Assembly: GCA_025175895.1 (NCBI GenBank) | Contig: JAKLTH010000284.1 | Coordinates: forward strand, 45,615 to 109,614 | Direction: 5' to 3' | DNA length: 64,000 bases | From: Wurfbainia villosa | Taxonomy: Eukaryota > Streptophyta > Magnoliopsida > Zingiberales > Zingiberaceae | Translations under genes and position numbers: made by a program | The notes under the pieces: model-generated | What the model saw: the letters and a program-made list of their open reading frames with translations, nothing else | What the model was told of the DNA's origin: nothing | The model's database searches: none | In this document: positions 1-10,097 of the stretch, in pieces | Layout of the letters: the number at the start of each line of letters is the position of its first letter | Position numbering within the stretch: the first letter of the stretch is position 1

Positions 1-1046
1 TATCCGTGGCTTGTCTTGAATAGTGCTTCGCAGTCCGACTCATCTTCGGTTTCCGATTCAGGTTCCGGTTCTGACTTTGTCTCCGATTCCACCGGTTTAA
101 CCATGAGAACACGATCATTATCTTCTTCCTCGGATGCTTCTTCCCAAGTAGCGTTGAGTGCCTTTTTGTGTTTTGGTGCTTTGCTCTTGAGTTTTGGGCA
201 TTCGGACTTGATATGTCCAAACCTGTTGCATTCATAACATCTAATATTTGAACTTTTAGGCTTACCTTCGTTGGGTCGAGTGACGGTTCATTTTTGGCCC
301 TTGACTATCGTCTGACCTAGGTTGACTAGTTCGGCCTCCATTTCTGAGTCGACCTCCGAATTGGACTCATCCTCTTCTTCCTTCGGGGTTGGCTTGCTTG
401 CGGTTTTCTTCCTTGAACCTGTAAAAAGTGCTATACCCTTCTCGGGTTCCAAGTTAGACTGCTCATGAAGTTCAAAATCAGAAAATAGTTCATCTAACCT
501 AAGTTTCGTAAGATCCTTGGAGACCTTGTAGGCATCGACCATGAATGCCCACAAGGTAGTCCTCGGAAAGGAGTTTAGGACATACCTTATGTCTTGGACG
601 CTGGCGCAAGTGTAGATTGTCTATGGCGGACGTGAAGCGGACTCGTGTTCTTGCATTTTTAGATTATATAGTTTATTAAATAAAAGATCACGCTTACATA
701 CCTTGGCTTCATCGGTCCCTTCGTGTAGCTCCACTAGCTTTGTCCAAAGGTCCTTTGCACTTATGAAGGGGCTGACACGATTTAGCTCCTCCTTGGACAA
801 ACCGCATTGGAGAATTTGAGTTGCCTTGGCATCGGCTTCGACTTGTCGTTTTGTCGCAATGGTCCATTGGTCATAACCCAAGGATTCACCCACTTCGTTA
901 GTCGGAAGTGTGAAACAAGTTTGGAATATGATCCACATCTCAATTTGGGTTTTGAGAAAGCATTCCATCCGACCTTTCCAAAAACGGAAATCATCTCCGT
1001 TGTAAAACGGAGGTCGGACGGTGCTAAAACCCTCGAGATGGGTCAT
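1..1046 (-). pseudogene. Broken gag of element A
   Basis: The ATG is at 1046. The first block (1046-621) starts MTHLEGFSTVRPPFYNGDDF and ends in a frameshift, with material lost around 560-630 relative to SIRE-B. A second block (about 554-288) carries the Glu/Ser-rich region. After a TGA stop at 288-290 the frame continues into a CCHC zinc knuckle (CYECNRFGHIKSEC, 239-198) and an acidic Ser/Glu tail that reaches the window edge. Gag normally forms the virus-like particle, and the knuckle binds the element RNA. The frameshift, deletion and stop make this copy non-functional. Plus-strand frames over this stretch are antisense shadows. Confidence 0.85.
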
Positions 1047-1510
1047 TTGGAAGGAAAACCTTGCACAAAAAATACCAAAAAAAACACAAAAAAGGTTCCA
1101 AGACTTCGCCTTGGATTAGTAATGTAGGAAATGAAAAGAAACAAAAAGAATAAACGAGAAATAACCAACTAAAATAAAAGATGAGCACTTACAACCTTCG
1201 ATGTCCTAGAAATGGTACTAAACGATGGTTTTTGGGGATGAAGACAGCTTGTTACGAGGGTTTACCCTAGTATGAAGTGTAGATCTCTCCGAGAGCTTCG
1301 ATTTGGTAGGTAGCCTGTTTCGTGGGTCAACTTGTACGAAAAGTTATGCCCATTTTACCGTCGGCTACTCCAAAAGCGAATACTTGCAAAACAAAACCAA
1401 ACGAAGAGTACCAAGACTTCGTCTTGGATTAGTAGTGCGGGAGAAAAATTTAAACGAACGAAAAACAAATCTATAAAAAATGCTAGATTGGTGGTTTCAC
1501 CAAATCTAAG

Positions 1511-1530
1511 CGCCCCCGGCTCTGATACCA
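1511..1530 (-). other. Primer-binding site of element A (tRNA-iMet type)
   Basis: Read on the minus strand, TGGTATCAGAGCCGGGGG begins two bases after the LTR end. TGGTATCAGAGC is the standard complement of the 3' end of plant initiator tRNA-Met, the usual copia primer. Confidence 0.85.
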
Positions 1531-1532
1531 AT

Positions 1533-2580
1533 TGTTGGATCGAGAAGCGTCGCTAGAGGGGGGGTGAATAGCGATCGTAAATCTTTTCAACGTTTCGTTC
1601 GAGTAGATAATTAAATGAGTAAGAGTAGTGAAAAATAAAGAGACACATTTATTTTTACTTGGTTCACAACCCAGCGGTTGCTACTCCAAGGCTCTATCGG
1701 TCCTAGACCGCGTACGGAGGGCAAAGCACTATAACGTCTCCTCCTCATTGGAGGTAGGAGACAACGATCACAAAACCGAAAGTACGAGGATGAGGCAACA
1801 AGCCTACCTCACCTCGTTACGATTAAAACAAAGAATACAATAAAAATAATTACTTGCTACTGCTGTCGACGAAGGAGATTTGAACTTGTTGTCGCGTCGG
1901 CGTTATGACGGCGTTGGAGTGTTGGCGTTGTAGGAGCACATGAGAATAAACTTGATGTTATTTGGAGTTGGAATCCTCCCCTCCTTTTATAGATTTTGGC
2001 CTCTAAATTTGTCTCCTCATATTTCGGAACAGATCACGAAGTTGTATAAATTTTATTGCGAAGTGGCCGCGTCAAACCTTATCCGTTTTGACCTAGTGCA
2101 AGGGTTGATTCATCGCCATCGATCGGTGATGAGCATCGATCGCCTAATGTCCAGAATGATCGCTAGCACTCGCCACTTCCTGCGGTGAGAGGTTAGCTCG
2201 AAAAAATAATCATCGATGGTTTCTAACCGTCCGATCTCGACTTAGACCTTCCACAAGAAGTCTTAGTCGGATCGCCGCCTACGGTCATCCCCGTATAGAG
2301 GACATGACCTTACCATCTCTCGCACACACACGAGCTTACCTCGATACTTACTGTGTTGCTTTCGCTTCCGGCCTTCCACTCGATTACTTGGCTCCCTCCG
2401 AAGTCACTCGAGTGTCACCCGACCACCGTGGCTTCCTCCGGGTGTCGCTAGCCTTCAGCTCCAGCTATAGCAATTTTTTGCACACTCGATTCAGCTCATG
2501 AGATAACGACATGAGCTTAACTTTGTATCGTTTGCTATAATCAAAACTCAGGTTCGACTTAGGTGCCTACTGCACCAACA
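1533..2580 (-). repeat. 5' LTR of element A
   Basis: The 1048-bp LTR starts TGTTGGTGCAGTAGG at 2580 and ends CTCGATCCAACA at 1533 on the minus strand. It is homologous to both SIRE-B LTRs. A TATA box (CTATAAAAGG) lies on the minus strand at 1992-1983. The region 2090-2165 is rich in GATCGATC-type palindromes, where the related SIRE-B LTR has CAGTCGACTG palindromes. Confidence 0.85.
1983..1992 (-). promoter_or_regulatory. TATA box in LTR of element A
   Basis: CTATAAAAGG on the minus strand is followed downstream by a GGAGGG tract. The same block lies at the same place in the SIRE-B LTRs (15886 and 23645). Confidence 0.6.
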
Positions 2581-3921
2581 GTCACTGCTTTTATTTGTAG
2601 GGCCGAAGAGAAACCAACTATTAATTTTACTTGTCAAAAAGTTAGGTTGACAAGATAGTAAAATTAATGGGTAAAACCTCCTCTTACAAATGTAGAATTC
2701 GTATACGTCCACACTATCGTGGCATACGATATTCTCGGTGTTTTGAGGTGTTGGTTGATTTTGAAATTTTATTGTTTGAGGAATCAATAAATTTTTGAAA
2801 TCTACAGTAATGATCTATGTGATTCTTAGGATTTTCAAAAATGAATTTCAGCCCACTTACTATGATACTAAAGGAAAATAAACTTACTATACCCAAATAA
2901 TGTTGATTGAAAAAGAATCTAGATATTGTCTTATCTGTTAAGGAGTACAAGTATGCACTCTTCGAAGAGTGTCCTCAGGCCATGGTTGCTCAGAATGGTT
3001 TCTACTTCTAAGCCGAAAGGCAAGAAGAAGAAGAAACAAGGTGGAGCAAAGCTGGTGGGAGGATCTCAGGGAGGAGTGAAGAAGCCGAAAGGCAAGTACT
3101 TCATTTGCAAGCAGGATGGACATTGGAAGAAGGACTGTCCCAATCCAAAGCAGAACAAAGGTATATCCTTTGGACTAGTCGTTAAAACATGATTAGCGGT
3201 GTTATCTACCGGCACCTGGTGTGTAGATATGGGAGCCACTAATCATGTCTGTAATACTTTGTAGGGGTTCCAAGAAACCCGACGATAAGCTGAGGGAGAT
3301 ATTACCATTTACTTGGGCAATGCCACTAAGGTGGCGACTATTACAGTGGGAGACGTTTTATTTATCTTTTGAGAAAATAAAACTTTGGTTCTGGAAAATT
3401 CCTTTTATGTATCTTTATTTAGAAAGAATTTAATTTTAGTTTCTAAATTGTTTATGGATGAATATTCTATTTCTTTTAATGACAGAGTCGTTATAAAAAG
3501 GAATAGAAAGATTATCTGTTCGGGTGCATTGATAGGAAATTTACGAGGGAAGCTGAGTATGTGGCTGCCTCTGAGGCGGCCAAAGAAGATGTGTGGCTCA
3601 GGAACTTCCTAATGGACTTGGATGTGATTCCTCGTTTGCTCAGAAATATCACAATTTATTGTGATAATAATGGTGAAGTTACAAACTCGAAGGAACCACG
3701 AGCCCATAAGGTAAGTAAATGTATAGAGCGCAAGTAGCACCTGATACGAGAAATTGTAAAGGAGGTAGAAGTTGTTGCCGCCTAGATTGCATCAGAGGAT
3801 GACCGGTAGACCCTTCCACTAAGGCCCTTTTTGTGAGAGCTTTGATAGGCATGTGGAGGGAAGGGGAATCAGATGTATGGCAGTATGAGGACAGCATAGT
3901 CTTTGAGTATAAGTGGGAGAT
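2581..3921 (+). pseudogene. Truncated internal region of B-family copia element (B1)
   Basis: This is leader plus collapsed gag-pol. It starts abruptly at 2581, where element A is inserted. A gag ATG is at 2841, and early stops follow. Gag has the same internal deletion as B2: the residues after EECP jump to the Lys-rich KGKKKKKQ stretch and a CCHC knuckle (CKQDGHWKKDC, about 3100-3140). Protease follows in several frames. At about 3545 the sequence jumps straight into the end of RNase H (about 3550-3785), so integrase and reverse transcriptase are absent. The 3' leader and a purine tract (AGTGGGAGAT) run directly into the LTR at 3922. Confidence 0.8.
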
Positions 3922-6148
3922 TGTATGGATGTATACTGAAAAGTCTATCTTTTATATGAACATCTTTATTTTGAAATAAGAATCACATGATCATTGTTTG
4001 TATATTTATATGGTTATGCAATATTATCTAATACATTACATTGTAGATAACATGGTGTGTGGTGTCACACGGGAGATCATGTTATCGGCTCCTTGTAAAG
4101 TATAAGTAAAGGCTCACAACCAAGATGACTTTGGACAAACCATCGGAATGGTTGTAGTGTGATTTGGTATTGGTTTGTCTTAACCATAGAATCACACTAG
4201 TGCACTTTGTGTGTATTGAGCAGGACCGACATAGAGGTTATTCGATTTATTGCTGACTACATAATCGAATCGGACCTCAAATATTATTTTGTACATGCTC
4301 TTAATCCCGATATAATAACATGCACATATACTTAGTAGTCATTTCTTTGATTTACCAATGGGCGAGATTTATAGATTAAATCGATAGGCTCGGTAAGTTG
4401 GGAGATGATATTATTTATATGGTGTGTCGTTGATTATAGGAGGAAGCCGTGTCCTATATATTAGGATGATGATGTCCCCTTGAGGAGCTCATAAGGATCA
4501 TTATGTAAACCCTGCAGGTGGACTTGGTCCGGCATGATGAAAAGGTTGAGTGGTACTACTCATGAAGTTAGATGTTGATTAATTAATGATCAATAAATTA
4601 ATTAATCGACGGACATTCGAGATCTTCAACACGGGGAGAAAATGTACAAATAATATATGGAGCCCATATTAATTTATGGGGGTTGGTGAGGTAAATCAAT
4701 GATAATCCTTTAGTGGATTGAACTATCATTAATGGATCGGACTTTATGTGGGCTTGATCCATGGGTGGCTAAGATCCAACTCCTCCTCATGGTCCCTATT
4801 GTAGCCTATTAACACCTCATGAAGCTTAGATCCAATGGATGAAAACAAAACTCTAGAACAAAGGTAGAGATTAAATCTCTAGATCCGATGGTTGAGATTA
4901 AATCTCTAGATCCGACGGTTGAGATTAAATCCCTAGAACCAATGGAGGAGATTAAATCAAGCCTTAAGCCTAACTCTATAAATATTGGCTTGAGGGTGGG
5001 CGGCAAGAATAAGAGGATAAGGGGCTAGGGTTTTGGGCGGCAAGAGCAAGAGAGACTTAGGGTTTTGGGTGGCCACAATTAAGGAAAGATGTTTTTCCTT
5101 TTTCTTCTTCCTTAGGTGGCCTGCACCCTTCCTTCTTCCTCTCTCCTTGGTTTGGCCGGCGCCCAAGCTTCTCCCCTTGATCTATGGCTTATGATGGATG
5201 GCATTAGGGTTGCTTCCCATGGGCGACAACTAATCCTAGTTGGGATAGGAATAGGAGTGGGTGGCTAGGGTTAAGGTTTGGGTGTTGGTGGTGGGCGGCA
5301 ACAAGGGGAGGAAGCTTTTCCTTCTTCTTCCTAAGGTTGGATGGCCCCTCTTCCTTCTTCCCTCTACCTTGGACAAAGCTCAATCTATTCTTCTTCCTTT
5401 CATCCTTGGCTGGAAATTAGGAGAGCTTAGTTTAGGGTTTGGGCGGCAATAAGGAGAAGGAGTGTTTTCCTTTCTCTTCTCCAAGTGTTGGCTGGCGCCC
5501 ATGCCCTTGTTGTTTCTCCTTTGGCCGGTTCCCATACTCCATGTTCTCTTCCTTGGCCGGTTGCAACATCGAGTTTATTGACTTGGTGGCCGGTTCTAGA
5601 TAGGAAGAAGAGTTTTGTTTGATGATCTTCCTTTGTTCGGAGTGAACAAGGAAAGGAAGATTGGTGATCTAGGAGGCTTCGACTTTTGGAAGATCGTCGC
5701 CCACACGACGTCCAAAAGGAGGAAGGACATACAATAGAAGATCAAGAGGTATAACAAGAGGTATAATCTTGTTTATTTTGATTAGTGTTCTTTTGTATTA
5801 TGTTTATAATTGCTTTTCAATTATATGCATGTTTTGTGTGGATGTTTACTCTATGTATGTGGCTAATATAACTTGGACCCCGAACATAAATACAAAAACT
5901 GGCGATCCGGACATCGTCTATTCCGCGACTACTCGTAGAATAGAGCATGGTCGCTTGAACAACGAGTTTGTTCAAGTGACCTCTCTAAACGAATAACACG
6001 ACGATGACTTGGTTGTTTGGGCAATCCTTTTTGTCTAGGATTAAATTTTTTTAATCCAGGGACATCGATAGGATCACCATGAACAAACGACCGAGGTGAA
6101 GTGGGAAGAGAAGTTTCCCCTCACGACTCGATAAGGAAAAACCCTACA
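3922..6148 (+). repeat. B-family LTR, copy 1 (shared, middle of a tandem array)
   Basis: The 2227-bp LTR starts TGTATGGATGTATACTG and ends AAACCCTACA. Internal sequence flanks it on both sides: B1 with a purine tract on the left, a PBS on the right. It therefore served as 3' LTR of one unit and 5' LTR of the next. It contains four 27-bp units (4851-4957), then a TATA box (CTATAAATA, 4976-4984), then a long stretch rich in GGCGGCAA and CTTCTTCC. It lacks about 170 bp present in LTR copy 2. Confidence 0.85.
4976..4984 (+). promoter_or_regulatory. TATA box in B LTR copy 1
   Basis: CTATAAATA lies just downstream of the 27-bp minisatellite. It is conserved at 11095-11103 in copy 2 and as CTATAAAA at 60873-60880 in copy 3. 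Confidence 0.55.
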
Positions 6149-7210
6149 ATTGGTATCAGAGCCAAGGTTTCCGATTTTGTGTGTTTAAGATTCGGTTAAT
6201 TTTTATGCACTTGTCATATATTATATGTGCCGGATAATAGTAGGATATGTGTAGTTTAACTCTTTGGTTGCAGGCATAAGATCTGACTATTATGGCCATA
6301 TGTGTGTATGTGATTGTATGTGTGTAAATGTTTATTTTGTTGAATCCTCGGGGTTGACGAGGCTAGTATTTAATTTTTTGTAAATTAGATACAACATTGT
6401 TTAGCCACTCCTTTTTATTTTAGTTTACTTTCGATCTAGATTTCATGTACACTCCCTCGTGGAGTATAGAATCAATGGATGTAAATTAAAATAGATTTTA
6501 GTCTCGGCTCGGATCTCCGGATGGCTCGTACATGGCGTAGGAGGAGTAGACGAGAAGGCGATGCGACGGGAGACATATTGAAGACAAAAGCCATAATAGT
6601 TGGAAAATAATTTATTTTTCATATTTATTGCTTATTGTTTGATATGCATGTCGTAGCCTAGAAAATTCCTCATTTTCAAATTACTAAGTGGGAGAGGGAT
6701 ATTTTTATAAATTCCCACGGCCTCCATTACGCTTTGACAAGTGATGCAAACAAACTTGCGCGTCGACTCTGAGTGCCTTCCTCCCCATCGGATGAGTTTG
6801 TTTGCGGATCACAAGGTCGAATATGGTTATAGGAAATTATTAAGGAGCGTGTGTACTTCCCCATCATAAGACACATAACCCGAGATAATTACCTTGGTAC
6901 CAAGTAATGGTGAACACTTAAATACAAATATAAGTATCCTCCTCATCGGAGTCACTTCTTTTATTTGTAGGGCCGAAGAGAAACCTACTATTAATTTTAC
7001 TTGTCAAAAAGTTAGGTTGACAAGATAGTAAAATTAATGGGTAAAACCTCCTCTTACAAATGTAGAATTCGTATACGTCCACACTATCATGGCATACGAT
7101 ATTCTCGGTGTTTTAAGGTGTTGGTTGATTTTGAAATTTTATTATTTGAGGAATCAATAAATTTTTGAAATCTACAGTAATGATCTATGTGATTCTTAGG
7201 ATTTTAAAAA

Positions 7211-7525
7211 ATGACTTTCAGTCCCCTTACTATGATACTAAAGGAAAATAAACTTACTGTACCCAAATAATATTAATTGGAAAAGAATCTAGATATTGTC
7301 TTATATGCTAAGGAGTACAAGTATGCACTCTTCGAAGAGTGTCCTCAGGCCATGGTTGCTCAGAAGGTTTCTACTTCTAAGCCGAAAGGCAAGAAGAAGA
7401 AGAAACAAGGTGGAGCAAAGCTTGTGGGAGGATCTCAGGGAGGAGTGAAGAAGCCGAAAGGCAAGTACTTCACTAGCAAGAAGGATGGACATTGGAAGAA
7501 GGACTGTCCCAATCCGAAGTAGAAC
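7211..7525 (+). pseudogene. Collapsed gag of B2
   Basis: The ATG at 7211 opens a gag start homologous to the B3 gag at 62804. It soon runs into stops and a frameshift, then resumes as a frame from 7277. The central capsid part present in B3 (about 62945-63410) is missing. The residues after EECP join MVAQKVSTSKPKG, a Lys-rich basic stretch and a damaged zinc knuckle whose first cysteine pair is altered (TSKKDGHWKKDC instead of CxxC). The same deletion occurs in B1, so it predates their separation. Confidence 0.75.
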
Positions 7526-7925
7526 AAAGGTATATCCTTTGGACTAGTCGTTAAAACATGATTAGCGGTGTTATCTACCGGCACCTGGTGTGTAGATACG
7601 GGAGCCACTAATCATGTCTGCAATACTTTGCAGGGGTTCCTGGAAATCTGATGACAAGCTGAGGGAGAGATTACCATTTACTTGGGCAATGCCACTAAGG
7701 TGGCGACTATTGCAGTGGGAGACATTTTATTTATCTTTTGAGAAAAATAAAACTTTGGTTCTGGAAAATTCCCTTTATGTACCTTTATTTAGAAAGAATT
7801 TAATTTCAGTTTCTAAATTATTTATGGATGGATATTCTATTTCTTTTAATGACAGAGTCGTTATAAAAAGGAATAGGGAGATTATTTGTTCGGGTGCATA
7901 GATAGGAAATTTATACACACTTGAA
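7526..7925 (+). pseudogene. Broken protease region of B2
   Basis: The segment carries the aspartic protease signature DTGATNHVCNTLQGF (about 7597-7640). Frameshifts follow, including one near 7745 in an A-rich run and a stop at about 7899-7901. The CLYVPLFRKNLISVSKLF-like segment that normally ends the copia protease is readable in a second frame at about 7760-7840. Confidence 0.7.
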
Positions 7926-8575
7926 CCAAAACCTCCCACGATGCAAATTGAAATTAATAACTCATCTTCTAATTCCAATAAGAGAAAAGAACCTTCGAAG
8001 ATGAACCAAACATATCTTTGGCATCTTAGGCTTGGTCATATTAACCTAAGCAGAATTCAAAGGTTGATAGCTAATGGACCTTTGGGTTCATTAGTGGTGG
8101 AAGATTTCTCAACCTGCGAATCTTGCTTAGAAGGTAAAATGACCAGGAGGCCTTTTATGGCCAAGGGGTATAGAGCCAAAGATGTGTTAGAATTGGTTCA
8201 TTCTGATTTGTGCGGTCCTATGTCTATCCAGGCTAGAGGTGGTTTTGAATATTTCATCTTTTTCATAGACGATTATTCAAGATATGGATGACACTACGAT
8301 CTGCTTGTGGTGGCGAATACCTCTTGGGAGAGTTTAGGAATTACTTATCAGAGGCTGGGATTAAATCCCAATTGACTGCACCTGGCACACCCCAGCAGAA
8401 TGGTGTAGCAGAGCGAAGGAATATGACTCTTATGGAGATGGTTAGATCGATGATGAGTTATTCTGAGTTGCCAGATTCGTTCTGGGGATATTCTCTAGAT
8501 ACGGTCGTGTACATTCTGAACTTGGTTCCATCTAAATCAGTGCCTTCTACTCCCACAGAATTGTGGACTGGGTGA
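7926..8575 (+). pseudogene. Broken integrase of B2
   Basis: The block 7941-8288 has the GAG-pre-integrase zinc-binding pattern (WHLRLGHINLSR ... CESCLEGKMTRRPF) and the first catalytic Asp of the core (VHSDLCGPM), ending at YSRYG followed by a stop. The next frame, from about 8288, resumes at the second catalytic motif (CGGEY, with the usual Asp replaced) and includes PQQNGVAERRN with the catalytic Glu. About 150-200 bp of the core between the two blocks is missing. Integrase normally inserts the cDNA into the host genome; this copy cannot. Confidence 0.75.
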
Positions 8576-9115
8576 AAGCCTAGTCTAAGACATATTCGAA
8601 TATGGGGGAGTCCAGCACATGTGCTGAAGGCGGATGCTGGTAAGTTGGAACCTCGTACAGAAGTACACATGTTTGTTGGATATCCTAGAGGAACGAAGGG
8701 TGGTTTGTTTTATAGTCCTAGAGATCAGAGGGTGATCGTTAGCACGAACGTCAGATTTCTAAAGGAAGACTATGTGATGATCCACAAGCCCAAGAGTAAA
8801 ATTGTTCTGGAGGAATTAAAAGGGGAAGTCACTTCTTTAGTACCACCGGTACGAGAGGATATACCACAAGTCACTGCACCGCGTGTCACAGAGCATACAC
8901 AGGAGATACCTCGTCGTAGTGGGAGGGTTGTTAGACAGCCTCATAGATTCATATTCTTGGGTGAATCTTCTGATTTGATCCCTGGCGAACATGAACCTGA
9001 TCCTTGGACATACGACGAGGCAATCCAAGATATAGATGCAGCATCTTGGCAAAGTGAAATGAATATTGAGATTGAATCTATGGATTCAAGTCAGGTTTTC
9101 TTGTACTATACGTAG
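8576..9115 (+). pseudogene. Integrase C-terminal region and start of RT of B2
   Basis: After a TGA at 8574-8576 the frame resumes with the copia chromodomain-like region (MFVGYPRGTKGGLFYSPRD) and the Pro/Arg-rich linker RRSGRVVRQPHRF. It then reaches the first RT residues (WTYDEAIQDIDAASWQSEM). At about 9085 the sequence jumps to the FLVLYVDDIL box near the end of the RT core, so most RT fingers and palm are deleted. Confidence 0.75.
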
Positions 9116-9960
9116 ATGACATTTTGATGATTGGCAACAATATCAAGGTGTTATTGGACGTAAGGGTATGGTTGTCCAAACAGTTTGATATGAAGGACTT
9201 GGGAGAAGTGGGACACGTCCTTGGGATCAAGGTTATTATGCTTATCCCAAGCTTCATACATAGACACGATAATGAATCATTTTAGCATGCAAAACTCCAA
9301 GAAAGGTTTTCTACCTTTCAGGCATGGAGTTTCTTTATCTAAAGAGATGTGTCCTAGAACATGTGAGGAGATAGAGGAGATGAAGGCAGTTCCTTATGCT
9401 TCGACGGTAGGAAGCCTCATGTATGTGATGCTATGTACGAGACCAGATATCTGCTATGCCATGGGCATGGTCAGCAGATATCAGAGTGATCCAGTACAGG
9501 GACATTAGACTGCGGTAAAGCATATATTGAAGTACCTGAGAAGGACTAAGGATTATATGCTAGTTTACCAGGCAGACCAATTACTCTCTGTAGTTTACAC
9601 GGATTTCGACTTCCAATCTGATAGGGATAACAATAAGTCTACCTCAGGTTTTGTGTTTACTTTGGGAGGTGGAGCCATTGTATGGAGGAGTGTCAAGAAG
9701 AAATGCATGGTGGACTCTACCATGGAAGCTAAGTATGTGGCAGCCTCTGAGGCGGCCAAAGAAGCTGTGTGGCTCAGGAACTTCCTGATGGACTTGGATG
9801 TGATTCCTGGTCTGCCCAGAAATATCATAATTTATTGTGATAATAATGGTGCAGTTGCAAACGCGAAAGAACCACGAGCCCATAAGGTAAGTAAATGCAT
9901 AAAGCGCAAGTACCACCTGATACGAGAAATCGTAAAGGAGGTAGAAGTTGTTGTCGCTTA
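9095..9960 (+). pseudogene. RT end and RNase H of B2
   Basis: Out of frame with the preceding block, LVLYVDDILMIGNN (about 9095-9140) keeps the catalytic YVDD. MKDLGEVGHVLGIKV follows, then YASTVGSLMYVMLCTRPDIC (9390-9460), a stop at 9506-9508, and RNase H (9527-9961). RNase H keeps YTDFDFQSDRDNNKSTSG, DSTMEAKYVAASEAAKEAVWL and IIYCDNNGAVANAKEP, where acidic catalytic residues normally lie. It has more reading-frame integrity than the rest of B2, but it has no start of its own and is part of a dead polyprotein. Confidence 0.75.
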
Positions 9961-10097
9961 GATTGCATCAGAGGATAACCGGTAGACCCTTCCACTAAGG
10001 CCCTTTTAGCGAGAGCTTTGATAGGCATATGGAGGGAAGGGGAATCAGATGTATGGCAGTATGAGGACAGTATAGTCTTTGAGTATAAGTGGGAGAT

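Larger units (their letters stand above)
1..2580 (-). mobile_element. Sirevirus-type Ty1/copia element A, 5' part (minus strand)
   Basis: The element reads right to left: 5' LTR (1533-2580), primer-binding site, untranslated leader (1047-1510) and gag (1-1046), after which it leaves the window. It belongs to the same family as SIRE-B at 15266-24147: the LTR ends, PBS and gag start are nearly the same. Its right edge, at 2580, falls inside the leader of a B-family copia element, so A inserted after B. The left LTR, pol and target duplication are not visible. Confidence 0.85.
6149..10097 (+). mobile_element. Degenerate internal region of B-family copia element (B2)
   Basis: The 3949-bp internal region lies between LTR copies 1 and 2. 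Order: PBS (TGGTATCAGAGCC, about 6151), leader to 7210, gag, protease, integrase, a mostly deleted reverse transcriptase, RNase H, then an untranslated tail with a purine tract (GTGGGAGAT) before 10098. The order gag-PR-IN-RT-RH identifies Ty1/copia. A long LTR with short gag blocks suggests an Angela/Tork-like lineage, but that is only a guess. It cannot encode a complete polyprotein. Confidence 0.85.

Noticed and set aside
16..237. Ser/Asp-rich 73-codon frame on the plus strand
   Set aside because: Antisense to the acidic tail and zinc knuckle of element A gag.
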